Part shown: positions 8,943 through 17,593 of the stretch, in pieces | Numbering within the stretch: position 1 is the first letter of the stretch | Layout of the letters: each line of letters starts with the position of its first letter | From: G963422745 sp965214285 | Lineage (GTDB): Bacteria > Actinomycetota > Acidimicrobiia > Acidimicrobiales > Aldehydirespiratoraceae | Assembly (NCBI GenBank): GCA_965214285.1 | Contig: OZ243946.1 | Location: 1,612,001 to 1,676,000 of the forward strand | DNA length: 64,000 bases | Reading direction: 5' to 3' | Notes under the pieces: generated by a model | What the model saw: only the letters and a program-made list of their open reading frames with translations | Told to the model about the DNA's origin: nothing | Databases searched by the model: none | Translations under genes and position numbers: made by a program

Positions 8943-10061
8943 GTGAACGACCCGAGCAGCCCCAGCGACCCGACCCGCCCGAGCAGCCCGAGCAGCCCCG
9001 GCGTTCTCGACCGGCTGACCCCTTGGGGGCTGCGGCGCGTGCCGGCCGCCGAGCGCTGGGCCGCCGGCGAGCGGATCGCCCGGGTGACCCAGGTGCATCG
9101 AGGCGAGTGCGACGTGATCACCGCTCACGGCATGCGCCGTGTGCTCTCCGACGCCCAGCGCTCCCAAGGCGCCGTGGCGCCGGTGACCGGCGACTGGGCG
9201 GAGATCGCCGAGCCGGGCGCTGCCGAGACCGCCGGCACTTCCGGCGCGTCCGGCACAGAGCCGCTGATCGCCAGGGTGCTGCCGAGGCGCACTCGGCTGG
9301 CCCGCCGCGATCCCGCCGAGGCCGACATCGAGCAGGTGCTGGCGGCCAACGTAGAGCTGGTCGCCGTGGTCCACGGGCTCGACCGGCCGCTCACGCCGGG
9401 CCGCCTGGAGCGCCTCCTGGTGCTGGCCATCGACAGCGGCGCAGAGCCGGTGGTGGTGCTCTCCAAGAGCGACATCGCCGGCGACGCCGGGATCGAGGCG
9501 ACCGCACGCTCGCTGGCGCCGGGCCGTCGGGTCGTGGCCACATCGATCATCGACGGCAGCGGGCTCGCCGAGCTGCGCTCGCTGATCTCCCCTGGAGCGA
9601 CGATGGCGCTGATCGGCGCCAGCGGCGTCGGCAAGTCGTCGCTGGTCAACGCCCTGGCAGGCACCGAGATTCAGGCGGTGGGCGAGGTGCGGGAGTCAGA
9701 CGCCAGGGGCCGTTACACCACCGACGTGCGCCGCCTGGTGCTGCTGCCGCCGCCGGGCGGGCTGCTGCTCGACACGCCCGGCATCCGCACGCTCGGTCTC
9801 TGGGAGGCCGAGCAGGCGCTGGACCTGGTGTTCGCCGACCTGGTCGAGATCGCACGGGCCTGTCGGTTCCGCGACTGCTCGCATCGCCGCGAGCCCGGCT
9901 GTGCCCTGGTCGCCGCCGTGGCCGGAGGTACTGCCGACAGGCGCCGGGTGAAACGCTTCGCCGCCCTCGCAGCCGAGCTCGAGACCCAGCGTGAGCGCCT
10001 AGAAGCGCGCACCCGCCGCGACCCGCCCCCACCTCCACGCCCACCCCGCCACCAACCCTGA
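8943..10061 (+). CDS. rsgA: Ribosome small subunit-dependent GTPase A
   Basis: 372 residues. RsgA is a late 30S ribosome maturation GTPase. The circularly permuted G-domain order is visible: G4-like LSKSD first, then the P-loop GASGVGKS at 225-232, then DTPG, followed by a C-terminal Cys/His zinc region (CRFRDCSHRREPGC). An N-terminal OB-fold-like part precedes. I prefer GTG 8943 (VNDPSSPSDP) because the upstream extension would translate the tandem repeat array; GAGG lies about 14 nt before it. The Pro/Ser-rich N terminus and Pro/Arg-rich C terminus look disordered. The family assignment is firm; the exact start is moderately sure. Confidence 0.92.
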   Translation: MNDPSSPSDPTRPSSPSSPGVLDRLTPWGLRRVPAAERWAAGERIARVTQVHRGECDVITAHGMRRVLSDAQRSQGAVAPVTGDWAEIAEPGAAETAGTSGASGTEPLIARVLPRRTRLARRDPAEADIEQVLAANVELVAVVHGLDRPLTPGRLERLLVLAIDSGAEPVVVLSKSDIAGDAGIEATARSLAPGRRVVATSIIDGSGLAELRSLISPGATMALIGASGVGKSSLVNALAGTEIQAVGEVRESDARGRYTTDVRRLVLLPPPGGLLLDTPGIRTLGLWEAEQALDLVFADLVEIARACRFRDCSHRREPGCALVAAVAGGTADRRRVKRFAALAAELETQRERLEARTRRDPPPPPRPPRHQP

Positions 10062-10148
10062 GCCGACGCGCTCCGCGGCGTGGGTCGATGTCCTGTTGAT
10101 GAGGGGGCGAGAGGGCTAGAAGGCGGCTGTGGGGCTCCGCTGTGTCTG

Positions 10149-10154
10149 TAGGGT
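10149..10154 (+). promoter_or_regulatory. TANNNT -10 element (TAGGGT), leaderless-type
   Basis: The hexamer ends 6 nt before ATG 10161, placing the transcription start at or next to the start codon. No good -35 is visible. Confidence 0.45.
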
Positions 10155-10160
10155 GAGCAG

Positions 10161-13160
10161 ATGGGCAACGGCCGAGCGCGAACCGACGAGAAGGTGCTGA
10201 ACACGAAGCTGGCGGACGCTTTGCACCGCCTGCATCCGCGCTGGGACGCGAAGGCCGAACAGTCCGGGGTGTTGGCCGGCCAGCGGGCAAGGAAGCCCGA
10301 CATCGTGATCTGGCCTCAGGGTCCCAAGCAGGGCAGTCCTCTGCTCATCGAGGTCGAGTACGCACCAGCGCGCAGCGTGGAGGCCGACGCTGAGGGGCGT
10401 CTGGGGGCGCAACTGGCAGGGGCTTCTGGCACGGTCGATCAGGCAGTGGCAGTCAAGGCGCCCCAGAACCTGCAGACGACCGCTTCGCCCGCCATGGCCT
10501 CGGCCATTGTCAGCGCCGAGTTCGAGTATGCGCTGCTGCGCCGCAACGGCGACCGCATGGTGAGGTTCCCGGAGTCGGGTGGGATCGCGGGCAGCGTCGA
10601 GGATCTGGCCGGGTTCTGCGAGAGGGCCGCTCTCAGCGACCACCTGCTCGAAGACGCAGCCGACGCCATGGAGACGATGATCCGACGCGTCACAGGAGAT
10701 CTTGGTCGCACGTATGCCGAGGTGCCGGCAATGCGAGCCGATCTTGCCGATGCGCTGCATCAGGAGGACAACGAGCAGACGACCATGATGGGCGTGGCGA
10801 TAGTCGCCAATGCCTTTCTGTTTCAGACGGCGCTGGAGGGCCGGACGCTGCGGACGCGCGACGGCACGCGGACCGTCAAGGTTCGGCCGTCTGTGGATGA
10901 GGAGGATCCTCTGTCGGCGAACCGATCGCATGTGCAAAGGCATTGGAACGAGATTCTCGCCGTCAACTACTACCCGATCTTCGACATCGCCAATCAGGTG
11001 ATGAGCTGCATCCCCCATCGGGTAGCGATGCCGATAATCAACGCCTTGGCATCGCTGGCGGCGCAGCTTTCCGGGCTCGGGGTCACCTCGACGGGAGACA
11101 TGGCGGGGCAGATGTTCGGCAAGCTGATCACGGACCGCAAGTTCCTGGCGACCTTCTACACGCTGCCCTCCTCGGCTGCGCTGCTGGCAGAGCTGGCGGC
11201 GGCCCGGCTAGACACGGATTGGGCCAGCGGCGACAGCCTGAAGGCGCTGCGCGTCGCCGACCTGGCCTGCGGCACCGGGGCGCTGCTGACCGCCGCCTAC
11301 CAGCGCATCCTGGCCCGTGCCCGGCGGGCCGGCCTGAACGACGAAGAACTGCACCCGGCGATGATGCAGGACGCGCTGATCGGGGCGGACATCATGCCCG
11401 CAGCGGTGCATCTGACGGCCACGCTGCTGTCGTCGGTGTTCCCGAGGGCGCCGTTCGCCGACACGGGGATCCACCTGATGCCATACGGCGACAGCGGGAC
11501 CGGCTCCGAGATCGGGTCGCTTGAACTGCTCGAGCCCGGACGTCAGGTCCCGCTGTGGGTCAGACAGCAGCAGATCAGCGGCCACGGCGTCGAGCAGACG
11601 CATCACGTGATCGATCACCACGCCGCCGACCTGGTGATAATGAACCCGCCGTTCACCCGGCCGACCAACCATGAAGCCGACGCCGCGGACGTGCGGGTGC
11701 CGTCGTTCGCCGGGTTCAGCACCACGGATGATGAGCAGCACGCCATGGCGCAAAGGCTCAAGGATCTTCTGACGGCGCTCAAGAAGATCAGCGCCAATGG
11801 GAAGGCCAACGGGAGGCAGATCGATTCCATGGTCGCCGGCCACGGCAACGTAGGCTTGGGGTCGAACTTCTTGGACCTGGCTCACGCCAAGGTGAAGCCG
11901 GGAGGCACGATCGCTTTCGTGCTGCCGTTCACGGTGATGTCCGGCAAGGACTGGGCCAGAGCGCGAGCACTGCTGCAACAGGCCTACCGCAACATCTGCG
12001 TGTTGGCCATCGCCACCCACGGCAAGACCGACCGGGCATTCTCTGCCGACACCGGCATGGCCGAAGTGCTGATCATCGCCGATCGGCGACAACCCGGCGA
12101 CCCGGCCGCCGAAGACAAGGTGCTCTACGTGAACCTCGCCAAGAGGCCCGCAACCACTGTCGAGGGTGTCGAGATCGCGCGCTGCATCAAGCAGATTCCT
12201 GAGTGTTCGATGGTGGGCCCGTTGGAGGTGGGGGACACGCGTGCCGGCTTCTACGTCCGCTCAAGTCTCGACCACGGCGGCTGCGCAGGGGTGGTCGAGA
12301 TGGGCTTGGCAAGATGCGGGCACGCCATGTCCGACGGGCGACTGTACCTGCCACGGATCGGGGAGTTCGGGTCCGGCACCTTCACACGACTGGGCGAATT
12401 GGGGCAACGAGGCCCGGTGCATCGAGACGTCAACGGCAAGCCTCCGCGCGCCGACAAATCGCCGCGTGGACCGTTCGATATCGAGGAGCTAAGCGGTGAC
12501 TGGGGGACAGCGGAATATCCGATGCTCTGGGGGCACGACCACAGGCGAGAAACTCAGATGACTGTGGCCCCCGACAGGCAGGGCACCGTCAGAGCCGGCA
12601 TGGGCGACAAGGCGCTGCGCATCTGGGCCACAAGCTCCAGGCTGCACTTCAGCAGCGATTTCCGGCTCAACTCGCAGCCGCTGGCGGCGTGCCTCACCCC
12701 CAAGCACAGCATCGGAGGCAGAGCTTGGCCGTCGTTCACGGCCGAGGTGGAGGACTGGGAGAAGCCGCTGGCGCTCTGGGCCAACTCCACCCTCGGGCTG
12801 ATTGCCTGGTGGTGGATCGGCACACGACAGCAAGAGGGCCGGGCGACGGTCACGATCTCGCGCCTGCCGGATCTGCCGGTGCTCGATGTTCGCAAGCTCA
12901 CAGCCGGCCAGATCCGCCAGGCGGCAGAGATCTTCGACGATTTCGAGAACCGCGAGCTCCTGCCCGCCAACGAGGCCTACCGAGATGAGACCCGCAAGGC
13001 GCTCGACGAGGCAGTGATGACCGACCTGCTGCACACCTATGACCACTCACCCGCAGGCCGCACAGCCGTCCTCAACGCTCTCGAGACGCTGCGCAACCAG
13101 TGGTGCAGCGAGCCGTCGGTCCACGGCGGCCAGCCCACAGGCCTCGGCATCACCGCCTAA
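10161..13160 (+). CDS. Putative nuclease-like/DNA adenine methyltransferase protein, type IIG-like
   Basis: 999 residues. The N terminus has a PD-(D/E)xK-like pattern: KPDIVIW with Asp47, then LLIEVEYA with Glu64 and Glu66, where the usual Lys is Glu. Residues about 350-640 form a class I methyltransferase: SAM motif ADLACGTG (Asp367 on) and catalytic NPPF at 495-498, typical of N6-adenine enzymes. The C-terminal 300 residues could hold target recognition. This order is that of type IIG restriction-modification proteins (MmeI/BcgI-like), which cut and methylate with one chain. There is no separate nuclease or specificity gene. It sits alone between rsgA and toxin/antitoxin remnants, like an acquired defence gene. 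Whether it cuts DNA is uncertain because of the missing Lys. Confidence 0.75.
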   Translation: MGNGRARTDEKVLNTKLADALHRLHPRWDAKAEQSGVLAGQRARKPDIVIWPQGPKQGSPLLIEVEYAPARSVEADAEGRLGAQLAGASGTVDQAVAVKAPQNLQTTASPAMASAIVSAEFEYALLRRNGDRMVRFPESGGIAGSVEDLAGFCERAALSDHLLEDAADAMETMIRRVTGDLGRTYAEVPAMRADLADALHQEDNEQTTMMGVAIVANAFLFQTALEGRTLRTRDGTRTVKVRPSVDEEDPLSANRSHVQRHWNEILAVNYYPIFDIANQVMSCIPHRVAMPIINALASLAAQLSGLGVTSTGDMAGQMFGKLITDRKFLATFYTLPSSAALLAELAAARLDTDWASGDSLKALRVADLACGTGALLTAAYQRILARARRAGLNDEELHPAMMQDALIGADIMPAAVHLTATLLSSVFPRAPFADTGIHLMPYGDSGTGSEIGSLELLEPGRQVPLWVRQQQISGHGVEQTHHVIDHHAADLVIMNPPFTRPTNHEADAADVRVPSFAGFSTTDDEQHAMAQRLKDLLTALKKISANGKANGRQIDSMVAGHGNVGLGSNFLDLAHAKVKPGGTIAFVLPFTVMSGKDWARARALLQQAYRNICVLAIATHGKTDRAFSADTGMAEVLIIADRRQPGDPAAEDKVLYVNLAKRPATTVEGVEIARCIKQIPECSMVGPLEVGDTRAGFYVRSSLDHGGCAGVVEMGLARCGHAMSDGRLYLPRIGEFGSGTFTRLGELGQRGPVHRDVNGKPPRADKSPRGPFDIEELSGDWGTAEYPMLWGHDHRRETQMTVAPDRQGTVRAGMGDKALRIWATSSRLHFSSDFRLNSQPLAACLTPKHSIGGRAWPSFTAEVEDWEKPLALWANSTLGLIAWWWIGTRQQEGRATVTISRLPDLPVLDVRKLTAGQIRQAAEIFDDFENRELLPANEAYRDETRKALDEAVMTDLLHTYDHSPAGRTAVLNALETLRNQWCSEPSVHGGQPTGLGITA

Positions 13161-13167
13161 GCGCCCA

Positions 13168-13183
13168 CCCCCTGTGCCGGGGG
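13168..13183 (+). terminator. Short GC hairpin after methyltransferase gene
   Basis: Five C and five G flank a tgtgcc loop, followed by cttt. It lies 8 nt after the stop at 13160. It could be a weak intrinsic terminator, but the T run is short. Confidence 0.35.
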
Positions 13184-13204
13184 CTTTGACGTCTTGGATT
13201 GCTG

Positions 13205-13288
13205 TCAGAATGCGATGTCGAGGGCATAGCGCAAGGCGTGGTCGAGCGCTGCCCGGGTGACCTCGTCGATGTCGTTGCGGGCTACCAC
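13205..13288 (-). pseudogene. Possible MazF-type toxin C-terminal remnant
   Basis: A frame downstream of, and overlapping, the RHH gene reads a GTG start (13288) and 27 residues ending ALDHALRYALDIAF. This looks like the last helix of MazF/PemK toxins (for example endings such as VDRGLRRVLDL). Upstream in the same frame DAIRIRDRACVVARND also looks coding, but no complete toxin N terminus exists. I infer that an internal deletion removed most of a toxin that followed the antitoxin. The resemblance is short, so this is tentative. Confidence 0.35.
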
Positions 13289-13527
13289 GCAGGCCCGGTC
13301 TCTGATGCGAATCGCATCGCAGACCGGACCAGCAGGGGATCGGGGGGATGCCGGCGGTAGGCCTCCAGAAGCTGACGATCGGCATCTGCAAGATCCTCGG
13401 CCTCGAGCACCGCCACCGCACCACGCCGGAGCAGATCCGACCGGTTCGTCTCGAGGTCGGCAGCGAGTTCGTCCAGCCGCTGGACCACGTCTTCGTCGAG
13501 TTGGACTCGGACCTCGCGTCTTGCCAT
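13282..13527 (-). CDS. Ribbon-helix-helix antitoxin-like protein
   Basis: 81 residues, ATG 13527. The N terminus MARREVRVQLDEDVVQRL is a short beta strand plus helix typical of CopG/RHH DNA-binding domains, and ETNRSDLLRRGAVAVLEAE forms the second helix. The remainder is a short acidic tail that antitoxins of this size use to bind a toxin. No intact toxin gene follows; only a 27-codon remnant overlaps its stop. It may be an orphan antitoxin or a small repressor. It lies on the opposite strand to its neighbours in the accessory patch. Confidence 0.65.
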   Translation of the reverse strand: MARREVRVQLDEDVVQRLDELAADLETNRSDLLRRGAVAVLEAEDLADADRQLLEAYRRHPPDPLLVRSAMRFASETGPAW

Positions 13528-13633
13528 GGAGCGCACACTACCAACTGGGACATACAGCCGGCAAGGGAGGTCGGGCGCTTCGCTCCGGCGGGCTTGGCGG
13601 TGGGAGGGGTTGCGGCGGGCGTGGCTTGTCGCC

Positions 13634-13855
13634 ATGGGAGCGCTGTTCGGCCTGCCGGCGTCGCTGAGCATCACCACCATCGAGTTCTGCGGACGGCGCA
13701 TCACCAACGAAATCGGCCCGGTGGTGGCCGCCAGCGTCACCAGCTTCCTCGCTACCTTTACGGCGCTGGCAGTGGCGCTCACGACGCAGGGCGACCTCGG
13801 CCTGGGCGCGCTCTCCGGGATCGGCTTCGGCCTGGGGATCAGCACCTGTCCCTGA
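13634..13855 (+). pseudogene. Small hydrophobic ORF, possible membrane transporter fragment
   Basis: 73 residues from ATG 13634 (MGALFGLPASLS), with two hydrophobic stretches and the segment NEIGPVVAASVTSFLATFTALAVAL, reminiscent of one repeat of EamA/DMT-type permeases. It is far too short for a whole transporter and has no clear ribosome site. I read it as a decayed fragment in the accessory patch; it could also be a small membrane peptide or non-coding. Between it and putA (13856-13974) I see nothing except the putA promoter. Confidence 0.3.
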
Positions 13856-13962
13856 GCGGACGCGTTCCCCAGCGTGCGGCCGGTGCCTGCTGATCAGCCG
13901 CGGCGTCGAGCGCTGGCGTAACTGCTGGCTGCTGCCCTCGGGCGGGGGACAGCGGCCGAGCC

Positions 13963-13968
13963 TAAGGT
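13963..13968 (+). promoter_or_regulatory. TANNNT -10 element (TAAGGT) for putA, leaderless-type
   Basis: The hexamer ends 6 nt before ATG 13975. No ribosome site is present, so a leaderless transcript is likely. Confidence 0.5.
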
Positions 13969-13974
13969 TGGGCT

Positions 13975-16900
13975 ATGTCGGGTGCTGGATCTCGACAAGA
14001 CGACGCCCCGGGCCCTGGGAGCGAAGCCGGGGACGGCCCCGGTGCCGAGAAGGGCCGCGGTGACGTGGCTGGCCATGGTGACGCCGATGGCCGGGGTTCG
14101 GAGGATCTGAGCGGGCTGGCGGAGCAGGCCGTCGCATTGGTGGACGGCTGGCTGGCCAAGGCTGCAGCCGCCGAGACTGCCGGGGAGCGGCGCAGGGCCG
14201 GGCGTCTGGCCGGGTTGCTGGCCGACCCGGCGGGGGTGCGTTTCGCGATGGGTTTCGTGGATCGGGTGATTCGGGCCGAGGACGACCGGGTGGCTGCCCG
14301 TCAGCTCGCCGACATCGCGGGGCGCGGCGGGCTGCCGCGGTTCCTGTCGAGAGTGGATCGGCTGCTGCTGCGGGCAGGGGCGGCGCTTGCGCCGCTGGCG
14401 CCGGGCCTGGTGATGGGACCTGCCCGCAGGCGCCTGCGCAGCCTGGTGGGCCATCTGGTGGTGGACGCCGACGAGGCGGCCATGGCCGATCACCTCAGCA
14501 GGCGCAGGAGCGAGGGCTTCGCTCTCAACGTGAACCTGCTGGGCGAGGCTGTGCTGGGCCGCCAGGAAGCCCAGCGCCGCCACGCCGAGGCTGTGCGCCT
14601 GCTGGATCAGCCCCACGTGGACTACGTGTCGGTCAAGGTCTCCTCGGTGGTCTCGCAGCTCAACCACTGGGACTTCGAGGGCTCCCTGCAGCGGGTGACC
14701 GAAGCGCTGCGGCCGCTGTTGTCCCATGCCCAGGCCGGCGACCCGCCGATCTTCGTCAACCTCGACATGGAGGAGTACCACGACCTGGAGCTGACCAAGG
14801 CGGCGTTCATGGAGCTGCTCGACGAGCCCCGCTTTCGCGGTCTCGATGCCGGGATCGTGCTGCAGGCCTACCTTCCGGACTCCTTCGAGGCGCTGCGCGA
14901 GATCACAGCCTGGGCAGCCGAGCGAGGCGCAAGCCAGGCAAGCCAGGCAGACGGCTGGCCCGGCGGCACCGTGAAGGTGAGGCTCGTCAAGGGCGCCAAC
15001 CTGGCCATGGAACGCGTGGACGCGGCCATGCACGGCTGGCCGCAGGCGCCGTATGCGACCAAGGCCGAGACCGACGCCAACTACAAGCGCTGCCTGGACT
15101 GGCTGATGACCCCCGCACGCATGCAGTCGATGCACCTCGGCGTGGCCAGCCACAACCTCTACGACCTGGCCTTCGCCAAGCTGCTGGCACAGCGCCGGGG
15201 TGTGACCAACAAGGTCTCCTTCGAGATGCTGGAGGGCATGGCGCCGGCGCAGGCCCGGCTGCTGCGCGCCGATGACGGCATGCTGCTTTACACCCCGGTG
15301 GTGCGCCCCGACGACTTCGACGTGGCCATCAGCTACCTGTTTCGCCGCCTCGAGGAGAACGCCACCGAGGAGAACTTCATCCACCGGCTGTTCACGCTGC
15401 GCCCCGGCGAGCCCGACACCGTCGCCGAGGCCGACCGCTTCCGCGCCTCGGTGCGCGACCGCTGGTCCGTGAGCGCGGCCCCGAACCGCCGCCAGGACCG
15501 CCGCAGCCCGCCCGAGCCGAGATCGCCCGGCCGGGGCTTCGTCAACGCCTGCGACACCGACCCGGCGCTGGCGGCCAACCGCAGCTGGGCCGCCCAGGCC
15601 CTCGCATCCCCCGAGACGACGCCGACTGCGGCGCTGACCCGTGACCCCGCCGCGGTCGACGCCGCCGTGGTCGCCGCACGCCGTGGCCAGCAGGCCTGGG
15701 CACAGCGCAGCGCCGAGCAGCGCCGCGAGACGCTGTACCGCGCAGCCGACGAGCTGGAGCGCAACCGAGGCAAGCTGATCTCGGCCATGGCGCACGAGGC
15801 CCGCAAGACGCTGGCCCAGGCAGACCCCGAGGTGTCCGAGGCGGTCGACTTCGCCCGCTACTACGGCGAGCGGGCGCTGGACCTCGAAGGCTTCGAGCAC
15901 GCCCGCTTCGAGCCGCTGGGCGTGGTCGTGGTGGCCTCGCCGTGGAACTTCCCGGTGGCGATCCCCGCGGGCGGCGTGTTCGCGGCGCTGGCCGCGGGCA
16001 ACTCGGTGCTGGCCAAGCCCGCCCCGCAGACGCCGCGCTGTGCGGAGCTGATCGCCGAGTGCGCCTGGGCGGCGGGGGTGCCGGCCGATGCGCTGGGCCT
16101 GTTGCGGGTGCCCGACGACGACACCGGCCGCCGCCTGATCGCCCACCCGGATGTGGACGCGGTGATCCTCACCGGGGCGCACGAGACCGCCGAGCTGTTC
16201 CGCTCCTGGCGGCCCGAGCTGGCGATCCTGGCGGAGACCTCCGGCAAGAACGCCATGGTGATCACGCCCAGCGCCGACATGGACCAAGCCGTCGCCGATC
16301 TGGTGACCTCGGCCTTCGGGGCGGCGGGCCAGAAATGCTCGGCGGCGAGCCTGGCGATCCTGGTCGGCGAGGCGGCCGAGTCGCAGCGCTTCGGGCGCCA
16401 GCTGGTAGACGCCGTGACCAGCCTGGAGGTCGGCCCGGCCCACCGGCTCGCCACCACCATGGGGCCGGTCATCGAGGCCCCGGCGCCCAAGCTGCGCAGG
16501 GCGCTGACCGAGCTGGCGCCCGGCGAGCGCTGGCTGGTGGCGCCCGCCGAGCTCGACGAGGCCACCTGGACCCCCGGCGTGCGCCAATGGGTGCAGCCCG
16601 GCTCGTGGTTTCACCTCACCGAGTGCTTCGGGCCGGTGCTCGGGCTGATGCGAGCCGCCGATCTGGCCGAGGCGCTGAGGCTGCAGAACGCCACCGGCTA
16701 CGGGCTCACCGGCGGCATCCACTCGCTCGACCCCGCCGAGGTCGCCTGGTGGCTCCAGCGGGTCGAGGTGGGCAATGCCTATGTCAACCGGCCGACCACC
16801 GGGTCGATCGTGGGCCGTCAGCCCTTCGGGGGCTGGAAGCGCTCGTCGGTCGGCCCCGGCGCCAAGGCCGGCGGGCCGAACTACGTGGCGCAGCTCGGTC

Positions 16901-17409
16901 GCTGGCAGCCGGCGGAGGCCGGGCGGGACCGCGACGAGGCCTGGCTGGCCGCGGCGACAGCCGACGACGAGCAGGCCTGGCAGGCCGAGTTCGGCGCCGA
17001 GCACGATCCCGCCGGGCTGTTCTGCGAGTCGAACCGCTTCCGGTACCGGCCGCTGGGGCGCATCGCGGTGCGCGACGAGACCGGCGGTGCTGCCGGGTCA
17101 GCCGGAGGAGGGATCGCCCTGCGGCGCTTTGTGGCCGCGGCCCAGCGCTGCGGCTGCGAGGCGATCGTGTCCACCGCAGCCGACGAGTCGCCCGAGGACT
17201 TCGCACAGCGCCTCGCAGGCATCGACGCCGAGCGGGTGAGGGTGATCGGCGAGACCCACCCGGCGATCCGGGCGGCGGCAGGCGAGCTCGGGATCCACGT
17301 GGCGGATGCGCCGGTCGTGCGCCACGGGCGCATCGAGATGCTGCACTGCCTGCGCGAGCAGACCGTCAGCGTGACCGCCCACCGCTACGGCAACCTGATA
17401 TCGGCCTGA
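13975..17409 (+). CDS. putA: Bifunctional proline dehydrogenase / delta-1-pyrroline-5-carboxylate dehydrogenase
   Basis: 1144 residues. It oxidises proline to glutamate in two steps with FAD and NAD. Residues about 60-490 form the proline dehydrogenase barrel (VSVKVSSVVSQLN, VRLVKGANLAMERV, then VASHNLYDLAFAK). Residues about 530-990 form the aldehyde dehydrogenase half: catalytic Cys788 in GAAGQKCSAA, general base Glu754 in LAETSGKNAM, and GGWKRSSVGPGAKAGG near the end. No N-terminal DNA-binding RHH domain is present, so it is not a PutA of the self-repressing enterobacterial type. About 150 extra residues follow the second domain. The start is supported by the leaderless promoter at 13963. 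proB and proA, at the other end of the window, run the reverse pathway. Confidence 0.95.
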   Translation: MSGAGSRQDDAPGPGSEAGDGPGAEKGRGDVAGHGDADGRGSEDLSGLAEQAVALVDGWLAKAAAAETAGERRRAGRLAGLLADPAGVRFAMGFVDRVIRAEDDRVAARQLADIAGRGGLPRFLSRVDRLLLRAGAALAPLAPGLVMGPARRRLRSLVGHLVVDADEAAMADHLSRRRSEGFALNVNLLGEAVLGRQEAQRRHAEAVRLLDQPHVDYVSVKVSSVVSQLNHWDFEGSLQRVTEALRPLLSHAQAGDPPIFVNLDMEEYHDLELTKAAFMELLDEPRFRGLDAGIVLQAYLPDSFEALREITAWAAERGASQASQADGWPGGTVKVRLVKGANLAMERVDAAMHGWPQAPYATKAETDANYKRCLDWLMTPARMQSMHLGVASHNLYDLAFAKLLAQRRGVTNKVSFEMLEGMAPAQARLLRADDGMLLYTPVVRPDDFDVAISYLFRRLEENATEENFIHRLFTLRPGEPDTVAEADRFRASVRDRWSVSAAPNRRQDRRSPPEPRSPGRGFVNACDTDPALAANRSWAAQALASPETTPTAALTRDPAAVDAAVVAARRGQQAWAQRSAEQRRETLYRAADELERNRGKLISAMAHEARKTLAQADPEVSEAVDFARYYGERALDLEGFEHARFEPLGVVVVASPWNFPVAIPAGGVFAALAAGNSVLAKPAPQTPRCAELIAECAWAAGVPADALGLLRVPDDDTGRRLIAHPDVDAVILTGAHETAELFRSWRPELAILAETSGKNAMVITPSADMDQAVADLVTSAFGAAGQKCSAASLAILVGEAAESQRFGRQLVDAVTSLEVGPAHRLATTMGPVIEAPAPKLRRALTELAPGERWLVAPAELDEATWTPGVRQWVQPGSWFHLTECFGPVLGLMRAADLAEALRLQNATGYGLTGGIHSLDPAEVAWWLQRVEVGNAYVNRPTTGSIVGRQPFGGWKRSSVGPGAKAGGPNYVAQLGRWQPAEAGRDRDEAWLAAATADDEQAWQAEFGAEHDPAGLFCESNRFRYRPLGRIAVRDETGGAAGSAGGGIALRRFVAAAQRCGCEAIVSTAADESPEDFAQRLAGIDAERVRVIGETHPAIRAAAGELGIHVADAPVVRHGRIEMLHCLREQTVSVTAHRYGNLISA

Positions 17410-17415
17410 GCCTGG

Positions 17416-17498
17416 GCTGTGTCGGCGCAGCCGTGGCACGGGGCTGTCGGCTTGTCCTGCGGTGAATCGCCGAGCTGTGTCGGCGCAGCCGTGGCACG
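17416..17498. repeat. 25-bp direct repeat pair downstream of putA
   Basis: Two identical 25-bp copies (17416-17440 and 17474-17498; core ctgtgtcggcgcagccgtgg) lie 58 bp apart just after the putA stop. They are not inside a gene. I see no inverted symmetry that would make either copy a terminator. Confidence 0.85.
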
Positions 17499-17593
17499 CC
17501 CGATGACCGCCGCGATCTGGCACAGCACGGCAATGCCGCCACCGGGGGCGTTGTCGTGTGGCATGATGGCGCAGCGCAAAGGACCAGCCGAGC

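Noticed and set aside
10161..13160. BREX PglX or type I HsdM
   Set aside because: No BREX or hsdR/hsdS genes nearby, and the N terminus has a nuclease-like pattern.
13894..17004. Long minus-strand open frame opposite putA
   Set aside because: Antisense shadow of clear PutA coding sequence.
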